Origin: JAGLON01 sp041394985
Lineage (GTDB): Bacteria > Zixibacteria > MSB-5A5 > GN15 > JAAZOE01
Direction of reading: 5' to 3'
DNA length: 64,000 nucleotides
NCBI GenBank assembly: GCA_041394985.1
Contig: JAWLBI010000001.1
Location: forward strand, 1,736,001-1,800,000
In this document: one piece after another, positions 25,468-34,051 of the stretch
How positions within the stretch are numbered: the first letter of the stretch is position 1
Layout of the letters: each line of letters opens with the position of its first letter
Notes under the pieces: generated by a model
What the model was told of the DNA's origin: nothing
Databases searched by the model: none
What the model saw: the letters and a program-made list of their open reading frames with translations, nothing else
Position numbers and translations under genes: made by a program

Positions 25468-26073
25468 GTGAAGCGGTTTCCCTATGAGCATCGATTGCAG
25501 AAGGAAATACTTTTTTATCCCGAACGGCCGGATGATTTTTCTGGCTATTCGCTGGAAATCGGTCCCGGCCGTGGAGATTTTTTATTATCGATCGCCGAGA
25601 TGCATCCGGATAAGAAGTTCGTTGCAATCGAGATAGGGAAAAAGCGCTATTATAAAATGATTCCTCGCATCGAGAAAAAGGGATTGAAGAATATTCTGCT
25701 TATCTGTGGAGATTCTCGAATCGTGATCAATGAAATGTTCGGAGATGCCCGCTTCGAGCGCGCGTATGTATTGTTTCCCGATCCGTGGCCGAAGCGTCGG
25801 CATTTGCCGAATCGGCTATTGTCGATTGATTTCATTCGCCTCGTGTCGTCGGTCATTTCTCCGGGCGGGCATTTCTTCAGCGCTACCGATTATTTCCCGT
25901 ATGCTATCTGGACGACCGGCAATTTACAAAAGGTAGATGATTTGACGAATTCATCGGATGATTTTTTCACGACCATGGATCGAATCGATGATTATACGCC
26001 GTCGTTTTTCGAGCAGAAATGGCGCAACGAGGGACGGCACATTTATTATATGCGGTATCGGAAGAGTTCCTGA
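25468..26073 (+). CDS. trmB: tRNA (guanine-N7)-methyltransferase
   Basis: 201 residues. GTG at 25468 gives a spacing of 7 from AAAGGAG; GTG 25462 is the other candidate. The SAM-binding motif LEIGPGRGDFLL is near residues 30-41, followed by AIEIGKKR, and the TrmB hallmark LFPDPWPKRRHLPNR lies around 105-119. It methylates G46 in the tRNA variable loop using SAM. It is monocistronic and followed by a dispersed repeat. Confidence 0.93.
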   Translation: MKRFPYEHRLQKEILFYPERPDDFSGYSLEIGPGRGDFLLSIAEMHPDKKFVAIEIGKKRYYKMIPRIEKKGLKNILLICGDSRIVINEMFGDARFERAYVLFPDPWPKRRHLPNRLLSIDFIRLVSSVISPGGHFFSATDYFPYAIWTTGNLQKVDDLTNSSDDFFTTMDRIDDYTPSFFEQKWRNEGRHIYYMRYRKSS

Positions 26074-26124
26074 CCTATCCGGCGGTTGTGGACAAAGAGT
26101 TTTGACTTACGAAGAGGCAAGAGC

Positions 26125-26170
26125 AGATTGCCACGTCGCTCGCCTAAGAAGTCTCGCTCCTCGCAATGAC
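26125..26170. repeat. Dispersed repeat B, copy 1
   Basis: AGATTGCCACGTCGCT ... GCTCCTCGCAATGAC. Similar copies are at 51587-51632 and 52534-52583. The ends form an imperfect inverted repeat (GATTGC / GCAAT). It lies between trmB and the usher-like gene, convergently placed. Confidence 0.8.
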
Positions 26171-26206
26171 TATGAATATATGTAGGCAGTGGAAATAAGT
26201 TGACGA

Positions 26207-28783
26207 TTAGCGCGGAATCAGCATGAAGTCGATGTCCTCGACGATGGCGCCGTCCGGATCGTTTTCAATTTCAAAATCAATGTATTCCGGGTAAGATCGA
26301 TAGCCGTAATTATCGAGCTGTGATTTATCCAGTTGTGCCCGGTAGTGTCCCGGAATAAGTCCCAGATAATAGAACTCGCCGTTATTGAAGGTCATGACCT
26401 CGGTTTTTGTGCCGTTAGTCAGGTTGAGAAAGACAATCTTTGCGCCGCCCTGGCCAGAGGTTCCCTTGGCGGATTTTCTCGTAATCAGTCCGCTGACCTC
26501 ACCGGCCATAACAATCGGAACATTAATCGAGGTGACCATGTTGGGATTGAAATTCATGCGGTAGCCTTCGTGCACCGGTTTGAGCAGCGGATTGTCGAGG
26601 CTGTAGTTATTGATTTCAATCGTGTATTCGTCATAGGCGCGCAGGCGGTCGAAATAAAAGACTTTGCCGTCATTGGTCAGGCGGCCGTTAGCGCCTTTGA
26701 CCTTGGCTGTCAATCCTTCGACAACCCGGTCGCCTTCATCGTAGACGCCATTAAAGTTATTATCGACGAACGGTCGCAGGACGGCCGATCCCTGGCCGAC
26801 ACCGGCGCGGCGGTCGAAGTGCACCGTATTCAATTCCTTGTTATAGCGCACCGATCCGCGCTGCGTTTGGGTCAGCGCCGTCTGGTCGCCGGATTTCTGT
26901 GCGCGTGTCGAAAACGTCGCGAAGTCGGTATACATCGTTATCGTGGCCATCATCAGAGTCGTTTTGGCTTGTTCGTTTCTCTCGAATGACATTGACAGCT
27001 GACCGGTCTTGAAGACACGCTTGGTCAATGCGATGCCGAATTTGATGATTTCGTTCTCGGAATGGTTGTAATCGACGCTGAACTGCGGGCGAATCCATCG
27101 GAAAATCGAAGCCGATAACAATACCTGGCTCGATATCGATGTGATAGTCGGGCGATTGTCGTGATAGTTCGAAATGCCGTATTTGCCGAAATAGTTGACA
27201 TAGAAGCGGCTGATATTGGTACTGAAGCCATAGTACGTGTTGATGTCGGTACTTTTCTCGAACATGTCGATGAAAGTGTTCAGGCGCAGGCTGAGGCGCT
27301 TCTGTCCGATTTTCAACGGCGATGACATCGACAGGTTGATCGTATTTTTTCTTTCCGCCAGATTGCGGAAGCCGTTCGCGAGATAATGCGTGAAACTGCC
27401 GTTAAAGTTGATCACATACGGCTGGCTGAAGTTGATGCCCGCATTGAGCGCATGATTGGGAGCAGCATATCCGTTAATGGTTAAATTAGTCAGCGGCTGG
27501 AGTGACAGATCGGCCGCGGCCATAACGCCATCGGATGAGTCGGCGCTGATCGGCGCATCGACGTTGACCCCCATCGTGAAGCGCGATGTGATGCCATAAT
27601 AGCAGTTAGCTTGTGCATAATAGCCGCCGTTGTAGGGATTCTTATCCTGACCAATGGCGACGGTATATTCGACTTCCTTTTTGGGAATCAGGTTATAGGG
27701 AACTTTGACATTTTGTTCTTCGATCCTGATTTCGCCGTTGGGGCCGTATTTTTTCAGTGTGATCATCGAGGCGCCGTAGTGGATATCGACGTTGAAGTTG
27801 TATTCGCCCTGTGCGTCGGCTCGCATGAAATCGGTCAGACGATTGTCGATATAGAGTTCAACTTCCCAGTCCTGACCGACAAAGTCGTGGAGATTAATCG
27901 TCTGGAAGAATTTTCTCCGAATCTGCGGTTTGTTCGTGGCGTAGACGCCGTCGAGTCCCCGCGGCAGTCGGCCACCGGCATAGACTTTGCCGGCCTCGAC
28001 CTGCGAAATATATTTGTTGTCGTCGACATAATAATGCCAGAGGTAGCGGATGTCCTCGGCATCGAATCCATTCAGCGTGTTGCCGGTTCCGGTGACACTA
28101 AGGTCTCCGCCCAGCAGCATGTTGCCGGTACTGAGGCTGAAATAGTGTATTTTGCGCCGCCCGACGGGATTCGTGGCGACCATCCAGTCGGCGACACCGC
28201 CCTCGAACCATGCGCGTTTGAACGGCAGCGGATAGAGTTTTTTCTCGTCGTCGCGCGTTGACAGGAGTTTTTCCTGCGCCTTGCGTCGCTCCATGCGCTG
28301 GAACGCAGGGAAGTCTCGGTTGAGCGGAATACTTACTTTGAGCTGCGAAAAGTCGAACTTCGGTTCGAGATCGAAGAATGGTTTAAAAAGATCGACGCGC
28401 AGATAGAATTCATGGCCTTCATACAGGTAGGCATCGCGCGGGAGATCGAACTCGCCCATGAATGATGTGACCTTGGCGTGTTCGATGTCGATATCGTATT
28501 CCTTATCTTTATCGATGAAGTGGCCGTAGATTTTTCTGGCCACGGGCGAGTGATTCGTGTTCAGTTCAAGGAGATTAAAGATTTCGATAACGGGAAGATA
28601 GATGGTCGAGCCGTCGTATTGCACGAAAATGTCGGTATTTACGAGTCGGGGGACGTCGAAATTGACGACGACTTCCTCGAAGTCATACTGCGCGTGGGCG
28701 GGAGAGGTTGTCCAAAGCAGGCCGGTGAGTATGATGCAGCCGGCGACTCCCGCGAATTTCCGAATTGTAGCGAACATGTCCAT
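26207..28783 (-). CDS. Outer-membrane usher-like protein of a chaperone-usher-type fimbrial cluster
   Basis: 858 residues with a signal peptide (about 1-31, ending PAHA). After a periplasmic N-terminal region, a long run of amphipathic strands (about 200-640) fits an outer-membrane barrel; a Tyr/Asn-rich middle part has repeated short strands. The C-terminal ~220 residues hold two Ig-like/carboxypeptidase-regulatory-like modules (PFVDNNFNGVYDEGDRVVEG and GEVSGLITRKSAKGTSG), as in ushers of the CS1/alpha and archaic types. It is the last gene of the cluster, after the chaperone-like gene. The assignment relies on architecture and neighbours; similarity to PapC is weak by eye. Confidence 0.6.
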   Translation of the reverse strand: MDMFATIRKFAGVAGCIILTGLLWTTSPAHAQYDFEEVVVNFDVPRLVNTDIFVQYDGSTIYLPVIEIFNLLELNTNHSPVARKIYGHFIDKDKEYDIDIEHAKVTSFMGEFDLPRDAYLYEGHEFYLRVDLFKPFFDLEPKFDFSQLKVSIPLNRDFPAFQRMERRKAQEKLLSTRDDEKKLYPLPFKRAWFEGGVADWMVATNPVGRRKIHYFSLSTGNMLLGGDLSVTGTGNTLNGFDAEDIRYLWHYYVDDNKYISQVEAGKVYAGGRLPRGLDGVYATNKPQIRRKFFQTINLHDFVGQDWEVELYIDNRLTDFMRADAQGEYNFNVDIHYGASMITLKKYGPNGEIRIEEQNVKVPYNLIPKKEVEYTVAIGQDKNPYNGGYYAQANCYYGITSRFTMGVNVDAPISADSSDGVMAAADLSLQPLTNLTINGYAAPNHALNAGINFSQPYVINFNGSFTHYLANGFRNLAERKNTINLSMSSPLKIGQKRLSLRLNTFIDMFEKSTDINTYYGFSTNISRFYVNYFGKYGISNYHDNRPTITSISSQVLLSASIFRWIRPQFSVDYNHSENEIIKFGIALTKRVFKTGQLSMSFERNEQAKTTLMMATITMYTDFATFSTRAQKSGDQTALTQTQRGSVRYNKELNTVHFDRRAGVGQGSAVLRPFVDNNFNGVYDEGDRVVEGLTAKVKGANGRLTNDGKVFYFDRLRAYDEYTIEINNYSLDNPLLKPVHEGYRMNFNPNMVTSINVPIVMAGEVSGLITRKSAKGTSGQGGAKIVFLNLTNGTKTEVMTFNNGEFYYLGLIPGHYRAQLDKSQLDNYGYRSYPEYIDFEIENDPDGAIVEDIDFMLIPR

Positions 28784-28809
28784 ATGTTCTTTCGTGCGAC
28801 GAGAGCTTG

Positions 28810-29697
28810 TTATTCAACGATAGCCGAGTAGGTTATCTCATTGCCGAAGACAATGTCCTTTCTGTCGATATCGGTTCTGCCTTCACAGGTGATTTTCAAG
28901 TCTACGGTATACGGTTCCTTGAATTCGCCTTGTTTTATGGGAAGGTTGATGCGTTTGCGCATGTCTCGATACACGGCGATATTGCCGTCGCTGATGCTGA
29001 TGACCTTGTTGTCGGCATCGAGCAGGCGGCAGTCAAAAATGCCGAGATAGGAGACGTTGCCGGTGCTTTCCAGATCGGCCAGTATCTCGACGGTGTTTTC
29101 TTTTTTCTTGACGTCGAGATTGCGGAGTTTCACTTCCGCGGCCAATTCGCCGGTGCGATACTTAAGTGAGATCGCAGTCTGCATAATCATATTCAGCTTG
29201 GTCGTGATCTGGTCGTTTTGTTCGGCCATCGGCAGTTCGGTTTCGCCCTCTTGCGAGCGGACCACGATGCGCGCCCAGTATTCGCCGTCTTCGAGATCTT
29301 TCGGCGGACGGGCGACGAGGCGGACGACTTGTGAGCCGTTCGGCGGCAGAATGACTTTACGCGGGAAAGCGCGAATCCATTCGGCGCAGGAGCGCGGATC
29401 GGCGATATTAGTATCCTGCAGCGTCAGTTGGATATTGCCGAGGCTGTCCGATTCGGGGAGACCGAAGCTGAAATAGATTTCGACTTCCTTCGGTTTGGCC
29501 GAAGGATTTTCGAGGTTGATGCGTCCTGTCCTGTTCTGATCCGAGAGCACGACGACGGTGGGCGCGGCGAGGACGCCGGCCAGCGCCTGGGCACCGGCAG
29601 CAAGGAGCAGAAACGCAAAAATGCCGCTCACGACTATCGCGCGGCTGATACGGTGTTTCGTATCCGATTCGATCCTATCGTACGATGTTGTGACCAT
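28810..29697 (-). CDS. Periplasmic pilus-chaperone-like protein
   Basis: 295 residues: a hydrophobic export segment (about 20-42), then two Ig-like domains. Domain 1 (about 45-165) opens with VVVLSDQNRTGRINLENPS and contains PPNGSQVVRLVARPPKDLEDGEYWARI, a layout like PapD-type chaperones (conserved Arg/Asn strand, then R-x-P before the domain junction). Domain 2 (about 170-295) is a beta-sandwich with DLESTGNVSYLGIFDCRLLD. It sits 26 bases upstream of the usher-like gene and after the subunit genes. A donor-strand chaperone for the DUF4402-like subunits is the best guess. Confidence 0.6.
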   Translation of the reverse strand: MVTTSYDRIESDTKHRISRAIVVSGIFAFLLLAAGAQALAGVLAAPTVVVLSDQNRTGRINLENPSAKPKEVEIYFSFGLPESDSLGNIQLTLQDTNIADPRSCAEWIRAFPRKVILPPNGSQVVRLVARPPKDLEDGEYWARIVVRSQEGETELPMAEQNDQITTKLNMIMQTAISLKYRTGELAAEVKLRNLDVKKKENTVEILADLESTGNVSYLGIFDCRLLDADNKVISISDGNIAVYRDMRKRINLPIKQGEFKEPYTVDLKITCEGRTDIDRKDIVFGNEITYSAIVE

Positions 29698-29736
29698 CGT
29701 TTTTCCATCCTATGTTTGTTGCTTATGCTCGCATGC

Positions 29737-29759
29737 GGGAGCGCAATCCATGCGCCCCC
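29737..29759. other. Hairpin between subunit and chaperone genes
   Basis: GGGAGCGCA (29737-29745), loop ATCCA, TGCGCCCCC (29751-29759), with one unpaired base each side. No T-run follows on the minus strand. It could lower expression of chaperone and usher relative to the subunits, as in other fimbrial operons; that is inference. Confidence 0.45.
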
Positions 29760-29809
29760 GTATATCGAGAAATTTATCAGGATTCGTCAGTGAACCCTGT
29801 TATAAGAAA

Positions 29810-30382
29810 TTACGTTCCCTGGTACGCCACCGTCAAGATAATGTCGCCGGTATAGGCGCCCGCGGTTTGATCCAGAGTCGGAATGACTCGGCCACCGATG
29901 AAGATGGCGCAGAGTCCGGCATCACCGAGGCACGGGTCAGCGCCCGCCACACCCATCAGGTTGTGCGGGTCTTCGGCCTGCCATCCGCCGACGAAGGTCG
30001 TCGGATCGCCGGGGCCAACCAGCGCCGTATCGATGTCGGCATCGGTCGTACTGAAGACTACCGTCATACGGTCGTCTCCGGACGCCGTCGCGACGAATTC
30101 CGGCAGTGACGCATAGATCAGCAGGTCGGCATTGGCCTGTCCCGAGATATCGAATACGGCCGCGTCGGCAGTATTCTTACTGATCGATTTCGGGACGCCC
30201 TGGTACACCGTTCCAAACGCGAGCGGGCTGGAAGCGGCCACGGTCAAGGCTGAGACGACGGTAGCGGTGATTTGTCCGCTGGCCACATCCTGGGCCTTCA
30301 GCTCGGCAGTGCCCAGCACGAGGCAGAGCAGCGTCAGAGCTGTGACTATTAATCCTAAATTCTTCCTTGAAATCAGTTCCAT
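29810..30382 (-). CDS. DUF4402-like secreted fimbrial-type subunit 5
   Basis: 190 residues with a signal peptide (about 1-31, ending LKAQ). The mature part has the ASSPLAFGTVYQGVPKS motif (the L-x-F-G-x-(V/I)-x-x-G of DUF4402-like proteins), GQANADLLIYASLP, and a conserved C-terminal strand ILTVAYQGT. It is nearly the same as the protein at 30412 from ASSPLAFG onward, which shows recent duplication. GAGGAG precedes the ATG. The C-terminal strand with its alternating hydrophobics could act in subunit polymerisation. Confidence 0.75.
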   Translation of the reverse strand: MELISRKNLGLIVTALTLLCLVLGTAELKAQDVASGQITATVVSALTVAASSPLAFGTVYQGVPKSISKNTADAAVFDISGQANADLLIYASLPEFVATASGDDRMTVVFSTTDADIDTALVGPGDPTTFVGGWQAEDPHNLMGVAGADPCLGDAGLCAIFIGGRVIPTLDQTAGAYTGDIILTVAYQGT

Positions 30383-30411
30383 TTTTTACTCCTCGAATCA
30401 GCGCAAATCGA

Positions 30412-30981
30412 TCAAGTACCCTGGTAGGCAACCGTCAGGATAATGTCCCCGGTATAGGCTCCGGCAGTCTGATCCAGAGTCGGAATGACTTTACCGCCGA
30501 TAAAGATGGCACAGAGCCCGGCATCGCCGAGGCACGGATCCGCACCGGCCACACCCATCAGGTTGTGGGGGTCTTCGCCCTGCCAGCCGCCGACGAATGT
30601 TGTCGGGTCGCCGGCGCCGACGATAGCAGTATCGATGTCGGCATCGGTCGCGCTGAAGGAAACGACCATACGGTCGTCACCGGAAGCGGTGGCGATGAAT
30701 TCCGGTAAAGACAAATAAAGTAATAAATCCGCATTCGCCTGGCCGCTGATGTCAAAAACGGCCGCTTCCGCGACGTTTTTACTGACAGATTTCGGTACGC
30801 CCTGATAGACGGTTCCGAAGGCCAACGGACTGGATGCGGTCACTGTTAACGCCGCTACGACGGTGGCAGTGGCTGTTCCATTCGCTACATCCTGAGCCAT
30901 GAGCTGCGAGCCGCCAAACAGCATGGTGACTGCGGCAACCGCCAGGACGGCGATGAAACGTTTCCGAGATGATGTCCGCAT
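30412..30981 (-). CDS. DUF4402-like secreted fimbrial-type subunit 4
   Basis: 189 residues with a signal peptide (about 1-30, ending QLMAQ) and the same mature domain as its neighbour (PLAFGTVYQGVPKS, PCLGDAGLCAIFIGGKVIP, ILTVAYQGT). One Cys pair (PCLGDAGLC) probably forms a disulphide loop. The gene is first after a terminator and a 358-base gap, so it is likely to have its own promoter and head the subunit-chaperone-usher transcript. Confidence 0.75.
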   Translation of the reverse strand: MRTSSRKRFIAVLAVAAVTMLFGGSQLMAQDVANGTATATVVAALTVTASSPLAFGTVYQGVPKSVSKNVAEAAVFDISGQANADLLLYLSLPEFIATASGDDRMVVSFSATDADIDTAIVGAGDPTTFVGGWQGEDPHNLMGVAGADPCLGDAGLCAIFIGGKVIPTLDQTAGAYTGDIILTVAYQGT

Positions 30982-31339
30982 ATTTCTCTCCTTGAACTGC
31001 GAGTTCCCTTATCGTTAATCTTTCTTGTTTTCCCTAACGTGTCTCTGTGCGTTCTCCTATCGAACTGCTGCGCCGGTGAGGACATTCGTCTGTCCAATTA
31101 TTGCACCGGTTTGACAGTTTCTTATTTAGTTCATCGGTGTGGAGTTCAAAAGCTTTACAGCTTTTGCAAAAAAAAACAGGCAAAATGCAATACTTTTAAA
31201 AGATTGCCGAATTTTGCACGGGCGATTTGCGACAGGGTATTATCTCAGTTTTAAGAAAATTAGGGCTTGTAGGCAAAAAAAAGGGGAGCGGCCGGATAGT
31301 TCCGACCGCTCCCCGGAGGAGTAAGCCGATTTATATGTA
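30982..31339. other. AT-rich intergenic region inside the fimbrial-type cluster
   Basis: No gene. Holds the terminator at 31275-31314 and a small palindrome AAAAGCT-TTAC-AGCTTTT near 31156-31173. It should contain the promoter for the gene at 30981; I found no convincing -35/-10 pair on the minus strand. Confidence 0.5.
31275..31314 (-). terminator. Intrinsic terminator after subunit 3
   Basis: On the minus strand a 14-bp stem with one mismatch (plus-strand 31283-31296 with 31301-31314, GGGGAGCGG... ) followed by eight T. It splits the cluster into two transcripts: subunits 1-3 with the Cys-rich protein, and subunits 4-5 with chaperone and usher. Confidence 0.88.
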
Positions 31340-31915
31340 TCAGGTGCCTTGGTAGGCAACCGTTAAAACGATAGCTCCGGTATAGGCTCCCGAGGTTTGA
31401 TTGACTCGGGGGGTAACGCGACCGCCGATAAAAATGGCGGAGAAACCGGCGTCGCCGAGGCATGGGTCGGCGCCTGCGACGCCCATAATATTGTGCGGAT
31501 CAACAGCTTGCCAGCCATCCACGAAGGCCGTCGGGTCGCCCGGCTGGGCCGCCAGGGCGGTATCGATATCGCAGTCAGTCGTACTGAAGGAAATCGTCAT
31601 ACGGTCATCGCCACTGGCCGTGGCAATGTACTCGGGCAGAGACAGATAAAGCAGCAGATCGGCATTGGCCTGGCCGGTAATATCGAAGATACCGGCAAAA
31701 GCGGTATTTTTATCGACCGCTTTGGCGACGCCTTGAAATACATTCTGAAAATCGAGCGGTGAAGTTGCAACCACCTGGAGAGCCGCTAACACGTTGGCGA
31801 TTGCTTCTCCGTTGGCAACATCCTGCGCTTGTGCCGTTCCCGATGATAAACCGATGATGAGGAGGCAAATAGATAGTACGCCTATCCTCAAACGAGAATG
31901 AAATTTGGTGTCCAT
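31340..31915 (-). CDS. DUF4402-like secreted fimbrial-type subunit 3
   Basis: 191 residues from the ATG at 31915 (GGAGAG upstream; the signal peptide MDTKFHSRLRIGVLSICLL begins here). Mature domain as in subunits 4 and 5, but diverged in the signature (TSPLDFQNVFQGVAKAVDK instead of PLAFGTVYQGVPKS) and lacking the second Cys of the PCLGDAG loop; a Cys appears instead in TTDCDID. The C terminus IVLTVAYQGT is unchanged. Last gene before the terminator. Confidence 0.72.
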   Translation of the reverse strand: MDTKFHSRLRIGVLSICLLIIGLSSGTAQAQDVANGEAIANVLAALQVVATSPLDFQNVFQGVAKAVDKNTAFAGIFDITGQANADLLLYLSLPEYIATASGDDRMTISFSTTDCDIDTALAAQPGDPTAFVDGWQAVDPHNIMGVAGADPCLGDAGFSAIFIGGRVTPRVNQTSGAYTGAIVLTVAYQGT

Positions 31916-32086
31916 GTTACTCTCCGCTTTAAAACCCACCTTTGCCATACCCACCAGTGGCAAATCTTGCAATTTACATTTCAGGTAATCGACGCGATTT
32001 CGCAAAATGCCATATCAGCCGGATGAAATTGTGGCTTCGCGGAGAAAGGTTGTTTGAACCGTGAACAAGGGGGTATAGTTGGTGTA

Positions 32087-32566
32087 TCAATTGCCCGTAT
32101 AGGTAACCGTAATCACTATGACCGAAGAATAATCACCGGGCGTCTGGAGCAATTTGGGGATGGCCATGCCGCCCAGCCAGATGGTCATTCCGTTGGAGCC
32201 GAGGCGATAGACGAGCGGGTGCCAGGGATCGAGATCATCGAAGATCGGATTGCTCTGGTCGGGCGATGCCGTCGTGTCGATCGAGCAATCGGTTTCACCG
32301 AAAACCATCTGCATATTGCTGCCGGCGTCGTTCATGTAGGTCGGGAGCGTGAATTCGACGCTTATTTCGCTGCCTGCGACACCGCTGACATAGAATTCCG
32401 CGGCGGATCCGGCATTGGCCTTGTCAATAGTCTTGGGGATACCGGGCAAAATGTTGCCGAATTGCAGATTGTTTACGACCGTTACGTTTTGCGCCAGTAT
32501 CGAGTCGGCAGTGCATATCAGCACAATGAAAAGAAATATGATACACCAGAGATGCTTCATACGCAC
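32087..32566 (-). CDS. DUF4402-like secreted fimbrial-type subunit 2
   Basis: 159 residues with a signal peptide (about 1-25, ending ILAQ). The mature domain starts NVTVVNNLQFGNILPGIPKTIDK, the same signature as the other subunits, and ends VITVTYTGN. It is shorter by about 30 residues and shares only the first and last strands closely, so it may be an adaptor or tip-type subunit. Next gene upstream on the strand is the Cys-rich protein. Confidence 0.68.
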   Translation of the reverse strand: MRMKHLWCIIFLFIVLICTADSILAQNVTVVNNLQFGNILPGIPKTIDKANAGSAAEFYVSGVAGSEISVEFTLPTYMNDAGSNMQMVFGETDCSIDTTASPDQSNPIFDDLDPWHPLVYRLGSNGMTIWLGGMAIPKLLQTPGDYSSVIVITVTYTGN

Positions 32567-32610
32567 AAAGTATTAAATCACGTATTGGCGGTCAATTATA
32601 AAAATGTCAC

Positions 32611-33072
32611 TCAGTTATCGCAGCGGATGATGGTGAGTGTGACAGATTTGGCGTCGACGGGAAAACTGTCGATATCGGCGCATTTGATGAGGAGAGTCTC
32701 GTCACCGGGGCCGGTTATAATTGCATCGTCACACGTGAAGACTCGATCGGGCGAAAGGAGTGTCTGATTGTCGTCGGTTTGAGTGAATGATACGACGATG
32801 TCATCGATAGTCGCGGAGCGGATAAGATAGTAGTTTTTAGTCGGGGCTTGTTGAATGTCGGCCGGAAGAATAAGCTCGGCGCAGGAGCGGCGGGTGCCGT
32901 CGTTTTCCTCCATGACGGCGGTGATGCCGGTCGGCGCAATAACATGAGCGACGACATGAAGCGCACCGGTGGCCGAGACCGGGGGACAGGCGGCCAGTCC
33001 GAGAGATATGTTTAAACATGCAAAAACCAGCCCGCCCAGGACGAGCCGTTCGATCAGTATTTTCGGGCGCAT
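32611..33072 (-). CDS. Small secreted Cys-rich protein in the fimbrial-type cluster
   Basis: 153 residues with a signal peptide (about 1-27, ending LGLAA). The mature part has five Cys (ACPP, RSCAE, FTCDD, IKCAD, IRCDN) and no DUF4402 signature, but has a beta pattern, similar size and a C-terminal strand SVTLTIIRCDN in the same place. It lies between subunits 1 and 2 with gaps of 44 and 85 bases. A tip adhesin or adaptor is possible. Family not recognised. Confidence 0.6.
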   Translation of the reverse strand: MRPKILIERLVLGGLVFACLNISLGLAACPPVSATGALHVVAHVIAPTGITAVMEENDGTRRSCAELILPADIQQAPTKNYYLIRSATIDDIVVSFTQTDDNQTLLSPDRVFTCDDAIITGPGDETLLIKCADIDSFPVDAKSVTLTIIRCDN

Positions 33073-33157
33073 AACGATATCTGATGTAAGGTGACGTGTA
33101 CATCAATAATATACCGTGCGCCGTTATTTTGTCAACGACGATTTCGAACGAGCGTCG

Positions 33158-33685
33158 TCAGTTCCCCGTGTACGCTACAGTCAGCGTAACATCGGCGGCG
33201 TAATCGCCTCCGGTTTGTGAAATGGTCGGCTGCACCGTACCGCCGATCCAGACATACATGCGGCCGCCGACGCCGATATTTTCGACGCCCTGGCCGTGGG
33301 GATTGAGAACTCCTGCGGGAATCGTCTGCCCGCCTCCCGTCTCATCATCGAACGATGCATCCGTTCCGCTGAACAGGATGAGCATCTGGGCCGAGGAATC
33401 GGCCGTCAGCAAATAGGTCGGGATAGTAAAATCAAGAGTTATTTCGGCGTTCGCGCTTCCGTTGATTTGCCATTCACCGGCAAAACCGACATCAGTTTTG
33501 TCCACCGTCTTGTCTATGCCCGGCACGACGGTCCCGAAGTTCAGGTTATTCAAACCGATAACCTGTAATCCGGAGACGACCGTCGCGATAGCCTGAATCG
33601 CCGCGCTCTCCTGAGCCTGAGCGGCTCCCGGGACCAGCAAAATCAAGCATACGCATAGACATACAAGACGCGCACAAGCGGTCAT
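33158..33685 (-). CDS. DUF4402-like secreted fimbrial-type subunit 1
   Basis: 175 residues from ATG 33685; the GTG at 33697 lies in the ribosome binding site GGAGGTG. Signal peptide about 1-25 (ends AAQAQ). The mature domain has VIGLNNLNFGTVVPGIDKTVDK and ends VTLTVAYTGN, which defines it as the same family. First gene of the cluster. It has no close duplicate, unlike subunits 4 and 5. Confidence 0.72.
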   Translation of the reverse strand: MTACARLVCLCVCLILLVPGAAQAQESAAIQAIATVVSGLQVIGLNNLNFGTVVPGIDKTVDKTDVGFAGEWQINGSANAEITLDFTIPTYLLTADSSAQMLILFSGTDASFDDETGGGQTIPAGVLNPHGQGVENIGVGGRMYVWIGGTVQPTISQTGGDYAADVTLTVAYTGN

Positions 33686-34051
33686 GTTCACCTCCACAAA
33701 GCAATCCAGTTATCCGAAGAGCTATAGTGCAAGCGCGGTGCCGAAATGAGTAGATCGCCGCAACTCGTTGTATTGCAATTGATTGAATGGGGCGTTGTGC
33801 GCGAAGCCTGAAAAAATCCAACATCGGATTATTGGGACTTTCCCATACCGGATTGAGGTATCGCAATAATTGCCAACAAGATATACCGAATTTAGGCGGC
33901 TAAAGAGACTATTGGAGCGGTTGGGATATTACTAAAGAGGGCCGGAAATTTCATTATTGTCTATAAAGTCGCGGGCGGGTTCGCCGATACATAAATCAGA
34001 AGCTGTGCGATTTTTGCACAGCGCAAAACAGGATGTGACAAGGAACGAAGG
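33686..34051. other. Divergent intergenic region, with inverted repeat 34002-34022
   Basis: No gene. GCTGTGC (34002-34008), 7-base spacer, GCACAGC (34016-34022) is a perfect inverted repeat just before the plus-strand gene at 34052 and could be an operator. Promoters for both directions must lie here; none matches consensus well enough to call. Confidence 0.4.

Noticed and set aside
34002..34022. GCTGTGC-N7-GCACAGC as a second LexA-like box
   Set aside because: Half-sites are in the opposite orientation to TGCNC/GTGCA and the spacing differs; kept only as an unassigned inverted repeat.
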